From Curvibacter delicatus NBRC 14919 (GTDB lineage: Bacteria; Pseudomonadota; Gammaproteobacteria; Burkholderiales; Burkholderiaceae_C): DNA of 33,952 nt. The notes below the pieces were generated by a model. That model did no database searches. It saw only the letters and a program-made list of their open reading frames with translations, and was not told where the DNA came from. The stretch's first letter is position 1, and the number at the start of each line of letters is the position of its first letter. Of the stretch, positions 20,229 through 29,665 are shown one piece after another. The position numbers and the translations under genes were made by a program. The DNA lies in NCBI RefSeq assembly GCF_001592265.1, contig NZ_BCWP01000034.1:1-33952 (forward strand), written 5' to 3'.

Positions 20229-20233
20229 CCGCC
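20229..20233. repeat. Target-site duplication, right copy
   Basis: CCGCC immediately after the TTTTTACA end; identical to 17713-17717. Deleting one copy with the element restores Val-Gly-Gly-Gly-Ser-Pro-Pro in ComM. Confidence 0.9.
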
Positions 20234-21109
20234 ACCGACCAGGGCTACGGCACTGGCGGAATGGTGCGGGCTGCGGGTCGGGCGCTGGCCCCAGCGCGCC
20301 AGCGAAAACTGCCCGCCCAGACTGGCGATGGCGGCGCTTTGCAGGGCTTGCGCGGTGGACATGGCGGGCAGCAGGCCGGCAAAACGCTGTGCCAACATCG
20401 ATTTGCCGGCACCCGGCGGGCCGCTGAGCAGCAGGCTGTGGCCGCCGGCGGCGGCAATTTCGAGCGCACGTTTGGCGCCAGCCTGTCCTTTGACGTCGGC
20501 CAGATCAGGCATGTCCAAGCTGGTGCAAGGGGGCGCCGATACGGTGCGTGACCAGCCTTCGCTGCTGTCCTCCGGACCGTCTCGCGTGCCGGGCGGCAGG
20601 AACTGCTGCACCACATCGAGCAGATGACGGGCCCGGTAGACCTGCGCTTCGGGCACCAGAGCCGCCTCTTCGGCACTGCCGGGGGGCAGTACCAGCCGGG
20701 TGACGACCCCGTCCTGGTGCAAGGCGAGCGCCATGGCCAGCGCACCACGCACCGGTCGCAGTTCGCCTGAGAGCGACAACTCGCCGGCGAATTCGTGGCC
20801 GGCGAGCTGGGCACTGTCGATCTGCCCGCTGGCGGCCAGAATGCCCAGGGCGATCGGCAGATCGAAGCGGCCCGAGTCCTTGGGCAGGTCGGCCGGGGCG
20901 AGGTTGACCGTGATGCGCTTGTTGTGGGGGAATTCCAGTCCGGCGTTCTGAATGGCAGAACGCACGCGTTCGCGCGCTTCCTTCACCTCGGTTTCCGCCA
21001 GACCAACCAGCGTGAAGCTGGGCAGGCCATTGGCCAGGTGCACCTCGACGGTGACGCTGGCCGCGTCCAGGCCGAGCAGGGCACGGCTTTGCACCAAAGA
21101 CAGGCTCAT
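20229..21109 (-). pseudogene. comM: comM (YifB Mg-chelatase family), N-terminal fragment
   Basis: The 5' part of comM, starting MSLSLVQSRALLGLDAASV, with the N-terminal Lon-substrate-like/ChlI domain (VNLAPADLPKDSGRFDLPIA) and Walker A GPPGAGKS at residues 230-237. The frame runs through HHSASAVALVGGG and then into transposon DNA, where a 333-residue read-through product ends with non-homologous residues. AAGGGAG 6-12 nt upstream (plus-strand 21115-21121) supports ATG 21109. Walker A and Walker B are now on separate fragments, so ATPase activity must be lost. ComM loss is expected to lower natural transformation with divergent DNA where the host is competent. Confidence 0.95.
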
Positions 21110-21163
21110 GAGAACTCCCTTCAGACCAGTGTGTGCGGGCCGCCCTTGGCTGACCGCCTACCA

Positions 21164-21180
21164 TGCACACGCAAGGTGCG
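21164..21180 (+). promoter_or_regulatory. NtrC-like enhancer site
   Basis: TGCACA-CGCAA-GGTGCG matches the NtrC consensus TGCACC-N5-GGTGCA at 10 of 12 positions. It lies about 82 bp upstream of the sigma-54 element, a normal enhancer distance, and in front of a glnK-amtB operon. Confidence 0.7.
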
Positions 21181-21261
21181 TACTGTTTGTTTATACAGTC
21201 ATCTTAACGCAAGCCTGCGGCTGCGGTGGACAAACAGGCGCCAGGGATTTAAAAACGGCGC

Positions 21262-21277
21262 TGGCACGGTCCGTGCT
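21262..21277 (+). promoter_or_regulatory. Sigma-54 (RpoN) promoter of the porin-glnK-amtB operon
   Basis: TGGCACGGTCCGTGCT carries the invariant GG and GC dinucleotides with exactly ten bases between them, the -24/-12 pattern. The start site would be about 12 bp downstream, leaving a short leader of roughly 30 nt before ATG 21317. Together with the upstream NtrC site this implies induction under nitrogen limitation. Confidence 0.85.
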
Positions 21278-21316
21278 TAACAGGTTCGTCCCTTTAACTC
21301 ATCTATGGAGTAAGCA

Positions 21317-22488
<1,172 letters not shown>

Positions 22489-22515
22489 GGCTCACACAAC
22501 CGAGAGAACACTGAC

Positions 22516-24066
22516 ATGAAAAAACTACTTGTCTCCTTCGCACTGGGTTTGAGCCTGTTGGCCGGCGGCACGGCCGCCTGGGCGCAAACCACCCCCGCGG
22601 CTGCCCCGGTGGCAGCTGCTCCGGCGGAAGCCAAACCGGCTGAGGCTGCTGCACCCGCAGCGGCCGCGGCGGCACCTGCCGCTGCAGCAACCGCGGCACC
22701 GGCTCCGGCCGAAGCCGCACCGGCTGCTCCGGTGCCCAACAAGGGCGATACCGCCTGGATGATGGTGTCCACCCTGCTCGTGATCCTGATGACCATCCCC
22801 GGCCTGGCCCTGTTCTACGGCGGCCTGGTTCGCAGCAAGAACATGCTGTCGGTGCTGATGCAGGTCATGGTCAGCTTCTCGCTGATCGTGGTGTTGTGGT
22901 TCATCTATGGCTACAGCCTTGCGTTCACGGAAGGCAGCGCCTTCATCGGCGGCTTCGACCGACTGTTCATGAAGGGCATCTGGGACAACGTCGCCGGCAC
23001 CTTTGCCAACGGCGCCACCTTCAGCAAGGGCGTGGTGATTCCCGAGATCGTGTTTGCCGCCTTCCAGGCTACCTTTGCCGGCATCACCGGCGCCCTGATC
23101 GTCGGCGCCTTCGCCGAGCGCATCAAGTTCTCTGCCGTGCTGATGTTCATGGTGCTGTGGTTCACCTTCAGCTATGCACCGATCGCGCACATGGTCTGGT
23201 TCTGGATGGGTCCGGACGCCTACACCGCCAAGGAAGTGGTCGACGCCATGAACGACAAGGCCGGTTTCATCTGGCAGTCTGGCGCGCTCGACTTCGCCGG
23301 CGGTACCGTGGTGCACATCAACGCTGCTGTGGCTGGCCTGGTGGGTGCCTACATGGTGGGCAAGCGCATCGGCTACGGCCGTGAGTCGATGGCCCCGCAC
23401 AGCCTGACACTGACCATGGTGGGTGCCTCCCTGCTGTGGGTGGGCTGGTTCGGTTTCAACGCCGGTTCCGCCCTGGAAGCCAACGGTTTCGCTGCCCTGG
23501 CCTTCATCAACACCTTCGGTGCCACGGCTGCCGCTGTGCTGGCCTGGTGTGTTGGTGAAGCGCTGATGCGCGGCAAGGCTTCCATGCTGGGTGCTGCCTC
23601 CGGCGCCGTCGCCGGCTTGGTGGCCATCACTCCGGCTGCTGGCAACGTCGGTGTCGGCGGTGCCTTGGCCATCGGCCTGATCGCCGGTTTCGCCTGCCTG
23701 TGGGGTGTCAACGGTCTCAAGAAGCTGCTGGGTGCCGACGACTCGCTCGACGTGTTCGGCGTGCACGGCGTGGGCGGCATCATCGGTGCCCTGCTGACCG
23801 GCGTGTTCAACTCGCCGGCCCTGGGCGGCCCCGGCTTCGTGGCTGACTGGGTGACGGCGACCGGCATCACCGCCGCCGACTACTCCATTGCTTCGCAAGT
23901 GTGGATCCAGGCCAAGGCTGTGCTGATCACCATCGTGTGGTCCGGTGTGGTCTCCTTCATCGCCTTCAAGCTGGTGGACCTCACCATCGGTCTGCGCGTC
24001 AGCGAAGAAGACGAGCGCCAAGGTCTGGACATTTCCTCCCACGGCGAGAGCGCCTACAACCGCTAA
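22516..24066 (+). CDS. amtB: Ammonium transporter AmtB
   Basis: A 516-residue Amt/Rh channel. It begins with a cleavable signal peptide (ending AAWAQ, ~residues 1-24), then ~50 residues of Ala/Pro/Glu low-complexity sequence, then 11 transmembrane helices starting GDTAWMMVSTLLVILMTIPG. Family motifs include the pore region FYGGLVRSKN, the first pore His in DFAGGTVVHINAA and the second in DVFGVHGVGGIIGAL. The cytoplasmic tail (SEEDERQGLDISSHGESAYNR) is the usual GlnK-binding end. AmtB moves ammonium/ammonia across the inner membrane and is inhibited by the co-encoded GlnK. The long Ala/Pro linker is characteristic of betaproteobacterial versions. Confidence 0.95.
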   Translation: MKKLLVSFALGLSLLAGGTAAWAQTTPAAAPVAAAPAEAKPAEAAAPAAAAAAPAAAATAAPAPAEAAPAAPVPNKGDTAWMMVSTLLVILMTIPGLALFYGGLVRSKNMLSVLMQVMVSFSLIVVLWFIYGYSLAFTEGSAFIGGFDRLFMKGIWDNVAGTFANGATFSKGVVIPEIVFAAFQATFAGITGALIVGAFAERIKFSAVLMFMVLWFTFSYAPIAHMVWFWMGPDAYTAKEVVDAMNDKAGFIWQSGALDFAGGTVVHINAAVAGLVGAYMVGKRIGYGRESMAPHSLTLTMVGASLLWVGWFGFNAGSALEANGFAALAFINTFGATAAAVLAWCVGEALMRGKASMLGAASGAVAGLVAITPAAGNVGVGGALAIGLIAGFACLWGVNGLKKLLGADDSLDVFGVHGVGGIIGALLTGVFNSPALGGPGFVADWVTATGITAADYSIASQVWIQAKAVLITIVWSGVVSFIAFKLVDLTIGLRVSEEDERQGLDISSHGESAYNR

Positions 24067-24129
24067 GCGCAACGGACGGCAGCAGGTTCGGTCAGCTGCC
24101 GTCCCATCGACAGTCTCCTCTGGTTCTTC

Positions 24130-24164
24130 AGCCCGCAAGAGCTTCGGCTCCGGCGGGCTTTTTT
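24130..24164 (+). terminator. Intrinsic terminator after amtB
   Basis: AGCCCGC (24130-24136) pairs with GCGGGCT (24153-24159), enclosing an inner GAGC-TTCG-GCTC stem, and is followed by six T residues. This is a textbook Rho-independent terminator ending the porin-glnK-amtB operon. Confidence 0.92.
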
Positions 24165-24206
24165 GTCGGTGGCCGGTGCACAATGCACGAAACTGGAGCA
24201 GCCACC

Positions 24207-25070
24207 ATGACGACTTCTCTCCAACTGCGCAGCGGCCTGCTGCGCTGCGATATCCGGCCCGATCTGGGCGGTTGCGTGGCCGGCCTGTGGCGGGGTGACC
24301 TGCCGGTGCTGCGCTCGACGCCGGCCGAGGCGTTGACCACGGTACGCCAGGCAGGGTGTTATCCGCTGGTGCCGTATTCGAACAGGGTGGGTCAGGCGCG
24401 CCTCAAGTGGGCCGGCACCAGCCACCCGCTGGTGCAGAACAATGCGGCAGAACCGCATGCCATCCATGGCGTGGGGTGGCAGCGGCCCTGGGAGGTGCTG
24501 GAGGCTGATGCGCAGTTCGCCCTGCTGTCCTACGAACACAAATCCGACGCCTCCTGGCCCTTTGCCTTTGACACCTCGCAGGCCTTTCGCCTGCGCGATG
24601 ACGAGCTTGAGCTGACCTTGAGCATCACCAACCAGTCGTCCCAGGCCGCGCCGGTGGGCTTGGGCTGGCACCCGTATTTCGTCAAGCGCCCGGCCAGCCA
24701 CCTGCGTTTTGCTGCCAGCGGGCGTTGGGAAATGGGCGCGGACAAGCTGCCGACGCATCGCCTGCCGTCTACGGGGCTGGACCAGCCCTGCACGACGCTG
24801 GATGTGGACCATTGCTTCGATGGCTGGAACGGCGAAGCCGTCCTGAGCGATACCGGCTTGCGCATCTGCCTCGCATCGAGCCTGAACCGGCTGGTGGTGT
24901 TCACCCACCCGGCGCGCGATACGGTGGCGATCGAACCGGTCAGTCACGTCAACAACGCCGTCAACCTGCTGGGGCAAGAGGGCATGACGGCCGAGGCGCT
25001 GGGGTTGACCGTGCTGCTGCCCGGCGCGTCGATGAGCGCGACTATGACGATCCGGGTCGAAGCTGTTTAA
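24207..25070 (+). CDS. Aldose 1-epimerase family protein
   Basis: A 287-residue beta-sandwich protein of the galactose-mutarotase family, interconverting alpha and beta anomers of aldoses. Family marks are LVPYSNRVGQARL, the His in AIHGVGWQRPW, the His in LGWHPYF, Asp in DHCFDGW and the putative catalytic Glu in VAIEPVSHVNNA. ATG 24207 is preferred over ATG 24183 because GGAG lies 8-11 nt before it and the family N-terminus begins there. The exact sugar substrate is unknown, and there is no sugar-catabolic gene beside it. Confidence 0.85.
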   Translation: MTTSLQLRSGLLRCDIRPDLGGCVAGLWRGDLPVLRSTPAEALTTVRQAGCYPLVPYSNRVGQARLKWAGTSHPLVQNNAAEPHAIHGVGWQRPWEVLEADAQFALLSYEHKSDASWPFAFDTSQAFRLRDDELELTLSITNQSSQAAPVGLGWHPYFVKRPASHLRFAASGRWEMGADKLPTHRLPSTGLDQPCTTLDVDHCFDGWNGEAVLSDTGLRICLASSLNRLVVFTHPARDTVAIEPVSHVNNAVNLLGQEGMTAEALGLTVLLPGASMSATMTIRVEAV

Positions 25071-25119
25071 TGCTCCCGGCGTGAATCCAGGGGCCGGGCC
25101 GGAGTTACCATCGCAGGCT

Positions 25120-26196
25120 ATGGATTCAGCTCTGCAACACATCACCGAACGCGTGCGCACCGCCGCTGCCGACGGCACCCCTTTGCGCATCCGCGGCGGC
25201 GGCAGCAAGGACTTCTATGGCCAGACGCTGCAGGGCGACCTGCTTGACACCCGGCCGCTGGCCGGCATCGTCAGTTATGAGCCGAGCGAGCTGGTGGTGA
25301 CGGTGCGTGCCGGCACGCCGCTGGCAGAGCTCGAAGCGGCACTGGCGGAAAAAGGCCAGTACCTGCCGTTCGAGCCGCCGCATTTCGCCAGCGGGGGCGC
25401 GGTTGCCACCGTCGGCGGCATGGTGGCAGCCGGCCTGAATGGTCCGGCACGTGCCAGTGTCGGTGCGGTGCGCGACTACGTGCTCGGCGTGCAAATGCTC
25501 AATGGCAAGGCCGAGTTGCTGACCTTCGGTGGCCAGGTCATGAAAAACGTGGCCGGCTACGACGTGTCGCGCCTGATGGCCGGTTCGCTCGGCACACTGG
25601 GCCTGCTGGTCGAAGTCTCGCTCAAGGTGCTGCCCAAGGCCGTGGCTGAGAGCACACTGGTGTTCGAACTCGATGAAGCACAGGCCCTGGCCCAGCTCAA
25701 CCGCTGGGGCGGCCAGCCGCTGCCGATCAACGCCTCCTGCTGGTTTGATGGCGCGCTCATGGTGCGCCTGCGCGGTGCCCAGGCGGCTGTCGCCGCTGCC
25801 CACAAGACCATGGGCGGCACGGTGATGGACGCACAAGCGGCTCCGCTGTGGAACGCCCTGCGCGAGCAGACCGCTCCCTTCTTCCAGCTGGCGCAAGGCG
25901 AGTCGCTGGTGCGCCTGAGCGTGCCCGACACCACGCCACCGCTGGACCTGGGCCCGACCCTGGTCGAATGGGGCGGCGCCCAGCGCTGGCTCAAGCTGCC
26001 GCTAAGCGCAGCCTCGGACCGAGGCGCCGTGCTGGCCAACCTGGCCGGCCATGCCACGCTGTTCCGCGCGGTGGACAAGAGCGCTGGCGTCTTCACGCCG
26101 CTGGCCGCACCGCTGGACCGCATCCACCGTGAACTGAAAAAGCAGTTCGACCCGGCCGGCATCTTCAACCGCGGCCGCCTGTACCCCGATTTCTGA
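25120..26196 (+). CDS. glcE: Glycolate oxidase FAD-binding subunit GlcE
   Basis: A 358-residue FAD_binding_4 protein matching GlcE, the smaller flavin-type subunit of the GlcDEF glycolate dehydrogenase that oxidises glycolate to glyoxylate. The PP-loop region appears as RIRGGGSKDFYG, followed by FEPPHFASGGAVATVGGMVA and GGQVMKNVAGYDVSRLMAGS, and the chain ends in LKKQFDPAGIFNRGRLYPDF. Start at ATG 25120; the frame is open to a GTG at 25081, but those residues are not conserved. glcF follows 20 bp later. The catalytic GlcD subunit is not encoded in the window. Confidence 0.92.
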   Translation: MDSALQHITERVRTAAADGTPLRIRGGGSKDFYGQTLQGDLLDTRPLAGIVSYEPSELVVTVRAGTPLAELEAALAEKGQYLPFEPPHFASGGAVATVGGMVAAGLNGPARASVGAVRDYVLGVQMLNGKAELLTFGGQVMKNVAGYDVSRLMAGSLGTLGLLVEVSLKVLPKAVAESTLVFELDEAQALAQLNRWGGQPLPINASCWFDGALMVRLRGAQAAVAAAHKTMGGTVMDAQAAPLWNALREQTAPFFQLAQGESLVRLSVPDTTPPLDLGPTLVEWGGAQRWLKLPLSAASDRGAVLANLAGHATLFRAVDKSAGVFTPLAAPLDRIHRELKKQFDPAGIFNRGRLYPDF

Positions 26197-26216
26197 GCCG
26201 GACTGGCGAACCTTTC

Positions 26217-27440
26217 ATGCAAACCAATCTCGCGCCCGAATTCAAGAACACGCCAGACGGCCTGGCCGCCGAAGCCATCCTGCGCAAGTGTGTGCACTGC
26301 GGCTTCTGCACTGCCACCTGCCCCACCTACCAACTGCTGGGCGACGAGCTCGACGGCCCGCGCGGCCGTATCTACCTGATGAAGCAGGTGCTCGAAGGCG
26401 AAACGCCGACGCGCAAGACGCAGCAGCACCTGGACCGCTGCCTCACCTGCCGCAACTGCGAAAGCACCTGCCCCAGCGGCGTGGACTACGGCCACCTGGT
26501 CGACATCGGCCGCAAGATCGTTGACGCCAAAGTGCCGCGCCCGACCGGCGAACGTTTTGTGCGCTGGGCACTGAAGGAGGGCCTGACCTCACCGCTGTTT
26601 GCGCCCGCCATGAAAATGGGCCAGTTGGTGCGCGGCCTGCTGCCGGAAACGCTCAAGGCCAAGGTGCCGGCCGCGCAAGATGCCGGCGCCTGGCCCACGC
26701 GTGAGCATGCACGCAAGGTGCTCATGCTGGCCGGCTGTGTGCAACCGGCCATGATGCCCAACATCAACAGCGCCACCGTCCGCGTGCTGGACGCCGCTGG
26801 CATCCAGACCGTGGTGGCCGCCAAGGCCGGCTGCTGCGGCGCCGTGAAGTTCCACCTGAACGACCAGGACGGCGGCACGGCCGAGATGCGCGCCAACATC
26901 GACGCCTGGTGGCCGCATGTGGAAGCCGGCGTGGAAGCCATCGTCATGAACGCGTCCGGCTGCGGTGTCACGGTCAAGGACTATGGCCACATCCTGCGCG
27001 ATGACCCGGCTTACGCCGCGAAGGCGAAGCGCATCAGTGAATTGACCAAGGACCTGAGCGAACTGCTGCCCCAGCTGGTGGACACGCTGCGCGGCAAGGT
27101 CGCGGCCAAGGCCGGCCAGATGACCTTCCACCCGCCTTGCACGCTACAGCACGGCCAGAAGCTGCGCGGTGGCGTGGAACAGTTCATGGGCGAACTCGGC
27201 TTCAAGATCAACACCTGCCGCGTCGAGCCACACCTGTGCTGCGGTTCGGCCGGTACCTACTCGGTGCTGAATCCGGAACTGGCCTACCAGTTGCGCGACC
27301 GCAAGCTGGCCAACCTGGCCGAGATGAAGCCGGAGGTGATCGTCTCCGCCAACATCGGCTGCATCACCCACCTGCAAAGCGGCACCGGTACGCCGGTGAA
27401 ACATTGGGTGGAGATGCTGGATGAGGCGTTGGCGGGCTGA
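26217..27440 (+). CDS. glcF: Glycolate oxidase iron-sulfur subunit GlcF
   Basis: A 407-residue iron-sulfur protein with two [4Fe-4S] motifs, Cys25/28/31/35 (CVHCGFCTATCP) and Cys75/78/81/85 (CLTCRNCESTCP). Two CCG-type cysteine domains follow (GCCGAVKFHLND and LCCGSAGTYSVLNP), likely binding a further cluster. It passes electrons from GlcD/GlcE to the quinone pool at the inner membrane. It is the last gene of the unit and is closed by a strong terminator at 27468. Length is normal for GlcF. Confidence 0.95.
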   Translation: MQTNLAPEFKNTPDGLAAEAILRKCVHCGFCTATCPTYQLLGDELDGPRGRIYLMKQVLEGETPTRKTQQHLDRCLTCRNCESTCPSGVDYGHLVDIGRKIVDAKVPRPTGERFVRWALKEGLTSPLFAPAMKMGQLVRGLLPETLKAKVPAAQDAGAWPTREHARKVLMLAGCVQPAMMPNINSATVRVLDAAGIQTVVAAKAGCCGAVKFHLNDQDGGTAEMRANIDAWWPHVEAGVEAIVMNASGCGVTVKDYGHILRDDPAYAAKAKRISELTKDLSELLPQLVDTLRGKVAAKAGQMTFHPPCTLQHGQKLRGGVEQFMGELGFKINTCRVEPHLCCGSAGTYSVLNPELAYQLRDRKLANLAEMKPEVIVSANIGCITHLQSGTGTPVKHWVEMLDEALAG

Positions 27441-27467
27441 ATTCGTCCATCTCGCTCAATGACAAGG

Positions 27468-27490
27468 CGCCGGGCTTGCCCGGCGTTTTT
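27468..27490 (+). terminator. Intrinsic terminator after glcF
   Basis: CGCCGGG (27468-27474), CTTG loop, CCCGGCG (27479-27485), then TTTTT. Strong Rho-independent terminator 27 bp past the glcF stop. Confidence 0.92.
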
Positions 27491-27842
27491 ATTGATGTGA
27501 TCCGTCGGCTAGCGGCCAAGAACTGTCTCTCGGATTCACGGGGCGGTTAACCGCTTCAGGCTGGTTGCAGCCGTTCGACTTTGGCGCCTCAGTGACTGGT
27601 GGCGCCGAAACCGGTCATTGCTGCCTTCTTCCCTTGAATGTCTGAACCGCTTCGGAAAGCGGACCTTCTAGTGGGGGGGGGGCAGGTCACGACATCCAAT
27701 GACCGCTGTTGTGCTCTACGAACTGGCGCTCCTGACCCAAAGCTGTCGGAGCAGTTACTAAAAAGCAGACATTCAATTTGCGCTCATCGGTGGCTACCCC
27801 TGCGCATCCACGGATAGCAAAAGGAACCCGGAAGAACCGCCA
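27491..27842. other. Gene-free boundary region with G10 tract
   Basis: No credible gene is seen here. It holds a perfect 12-bp palindrome GCGGTTAACCGC (27543-27554) and a run of ten G residues (27673-27682). The later part has irregular, remnant-like sequence that resembles the decayed edges of acquired DNA. Base composition falls from the high-GC glc genes to the less GC-rich metal-transport block that follows. It may mark an old integration boundary, but no terminal repeat, integrase or tRNA is present. Confidence 0.4.
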
Positions 27843-28832
27843 TCAAGAAGTGGCTGAATTTCCGCGTTCACGTGAGTCGTTTCGAAAATGGATTTCGATG
27901 GTTGAGTGAGCGATCTCCTCGTGGCTCGCAAGGCGCTTGCGTATGACATCTGGTGTCAGCGTGGCGTCATGTGTCACTACCGTGAGTGCGCAAGAATAGA
28001 CCTTCTTGCCCACACGCCAAACGTGCAGATCGGCGATTCGCGTCTCGCCCGCATCGGTCCCGGTTTCCACAACCTCCCGGATCTCATCGACCACAGGGTG
28101 GTCCATCTCCCGATCCAGCAGTACCTTTCCTGTGTCAATAATCAAGCCCTTGGCCCACACAGTCACCAAGATGCCGCCAACGATTCCCATTACCGGGTCG
28201 AGCCAGGACCAGCCGTAAATCCAGCCGCCGATCAGGGCGACGATGGCCAGCACTGATGTAGCGGCGTCGGCGATGACGTGCAGGTAGGCCGACTTCAGGT
28301 TCAGATCGTGATGGTGGTGCGCGTGGTCGTGCTGGTGATCGTTGCCATGGGCGTGACTGCCTCCGTGGTCATGGTGATGCGCCTTGCCGAGGATGAACGC
28401 ACAGATGAGATTGACCACCAAGCCGAGAACGGCCACGACGATGGCTTCCTGGTACTGGATGGGCTGCGGCGACAAGATTCGCTCCACCGAGCTGATGACC
28501 ATCATGACCGCCACGCCAAGGAGAAAGATGGCGCTGGCAAAGCCGCCCAAGATCTCGATTTTCCAGGTGCCAAAGGCAAAGCGCGCGTCTGAGGCATACC
28601 GGCGTGCGGTTGCGTAGGCCATAGCCGACAGGCCGATGGCTACCGCGTGGGAGCTCATGTGCCAGCCATCGGCCAACAGCGCCATCGAGTTGTACCACCA
28701 GCCTGCCGTGATCTCGACCACCATCATCACTGCGGTGATCCACATGACGATTAGCGTGCTTCGCTCGGCAGATTCGTCGCTGACGTGGAACACGTGATCG
28801 TGTATCCAGTTTGATAGGTCTTCAGTGTGCAT
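27843..28832 (-). CDS. dmeF: CDF-family metal efflux transporter, DmeF-like
   Basis: A 329-residue cation diffusion facilitator. Six transmembrane helices carry the metal-site motifs ALLADGWHMSSHA (helix 2, D-x2-H-x3-H) and HVIADAATSVLAIV (helix 5, H-x3-D). A His-rich loop (residues ~150-172, HHHDHGGSHAHGNDHQHDHAH) separates helices 4 and 5, and a C-terminal ferredoxin-like domain follows (IADLHVWRVGKKVYSCAL). The opening WIHDHVFHVSDESAERST is typical of DmeF, a Co/Ni exporter group. It lies 26 bp downstream of the GDT1 gene and probably shares its manganese-riboswitch transcript, so Mn2+ should be considered as substrate. Confidence 0.88.
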   Translation of the reverse strand: MHTEDLSNWIHDHVFHVSDESAERSTLIVMWITAVMMVVEITAGWWYNSMALLADGWHMSSHAVAIGLSAMAYATARRYASDARFAFGTWKIEILGGFASAIFLLGVAVMMVISSVERILSPQPIQYQEAIVVAVLGLVVNLICAFILGKAHHHDHGGSHAHGNDHQHDHAHHHHDLNLKSAYLHVIADAATSVLAIVALIGGWIYGWSWLDPVMGIVGGILVTVWAKGLIIDTGKVLLDREMDHPVVDEIREVVETGTDAGETRIADLHVWRVGKKVYSCALTVVTHDATLTPDVIRKRLASHEEIAHSTIEIHFRNDSRERGNSATS

Positions 28833-28858
28833 ATGTGGCCCTTACGAAAATTGTCACC

Positions 28859-29437
28859 TTAGAAGCCCAGCTTCGACCCTGCGCCCAGCAAGGTCGCAAG
28901 GCCGAGCATGGCGAAGACTCCCGCAGCTATCGAGTGGACCAGCTTCATCGGGATCTTGGCAGCCAGTTTGTCGCCCACAAACACGGCTGGTACGTCGGCA
29001 ATCAGCATGCCCAGCGTCGTACCTATCACCACCATCAGCGGCGAAGCGTAGTGCGCAGCCAGAGCCACGGTGGCGATTTGTGTCTTGTCACCCATCTCGG
29101 CGAGGAAAAAGGTAATCAGCGTCGCCCCGAAAACGCCAAAGCGCTTGGCAACCTTCGTCTCCTCTTCCTCGATTTCATCGGGAATCATGGTCCAGATCGC
29201 CATGCCGATGAAGGAGATGCCGAGCACCCAGCGCAGGACTTCGGGCGTGATGGTGGAGGTGATCCAGGCACCCAGCGCACCAGCGAGACCATGGTTTACG
29301 ACAGTGGCCGCCAAAATGCCCGCGATGATAGGGAGAGGCTTCTTGAAGCGCGCTGCAAGGATGAACGCGAGAAGCTGGGTCTTGTCGCCGATTTCAGCCA
29401 GGGCGACGACGCCGGTTGAGACGAGGAGGGATTCCAT
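28859..29437 (-). CDS. GDT1/UPF0016 (TMEM165) manganese exporter
   Basis: A 192-residue, six-helix membrane protein with the two E-x-G-D-K-T-Q repeats that define the family: VALAEIGDKTQLLAF near the N-terminus and FLAEMGDKTQIATV in the middle. Bacterial members such as MneA export Mn2+, and eukaryotic TMEM165 handles Mn2+/Ca2+. A yybP-ykoY manganese riboswitch lies directly upstream on the same strand, strongly supporting a Mn2+ export role. ATG 29437 is the first Met; the leader runs from about 29605. dmeF follows with a 26-bp gap. Confidence 0.93.
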   Translation of the reverse strand: MESLLVSTGVVALAEIGDKTQLLAFILAARFKKPLPIIAGILAATVVNHGLAGALGAWITSTITPEVLRWVLGISFIGMAIWTMIPDEIEEEETKVAKRFGVFGATLITFFLAEMGDKTQIATVALAAHYASPLMVVIGTTLGMLIADVPAVFVGDKLAAKIPMKLVHSIAAGVFAMLGLATLLGAGSKLGF

Positions 29438-29518
29438 GAGAGTTCCAAGGCCGGTTCAATGACGATTGACCACGACGCATCCCCGGCCAAATCGGAGGCG
29501 TTGTGGTCAAAGGTCTTG

Positions 29519-29606
29519 CCAGGCGTTGGAGCTGCTTACGCCATGACCGAAAGGTCAAGTGTGTTGACGTAAGCCTCTTCAGGGTGAAGAGCGGCTACTC
29601 CCCAAT
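29519..29606 (-). promoter_or_regulatory. yybP-ykoY manganese riboswitch
   Basis: On the minus strand the conserved GGGGAGTAGCC box is at 29603-29593. It is followed by a hairpin (CTCTTCACCCTGAAGAG), then TTACGTCAACACACTTGACC, and the second conserved limb CATGGCGTAAGCAGCTCC at 29545-29528. This is the two-legged yybP-ykoY architecture, in which the two internal loops dock and bind Mn2+. It stands about 80-90 nt before the GDT1 start. In Proteobacteria these switches turn on Mn exporters when Mn2+ is high. The match is by eye to remembered conserved blocks. Confidence 0.88.
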
Positions 29607-29616
29607 GACACGGCCA

Positions 29617-29622
29617 ATTATA
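29617..29622 (-). promoter_or_regulatory. -10 box for the Mn-riboswitch operon
   Basis: A perfect TATAAT on the minus strand lies about 14 bp upstream of the GGGGAGTAGCC box, placing the transcript start just ahead of the riboswitch. No good -35 is seen at 17 bp, so strength is uncertain. Confidence 0.55.
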
Positions 29623-29665
29623 TCGATCAATCTCATGCGGTGAGCACTACAGGCTTGCTACCGCG

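Noticed and set aside
22525-24183. 552-residue open frame antisense to amtB
   Set aside because: It mirrors amtB codon for codon, is His/Gly-rich as expected from antisense of a high-GC membrane gene, and has no family motif or start signal.
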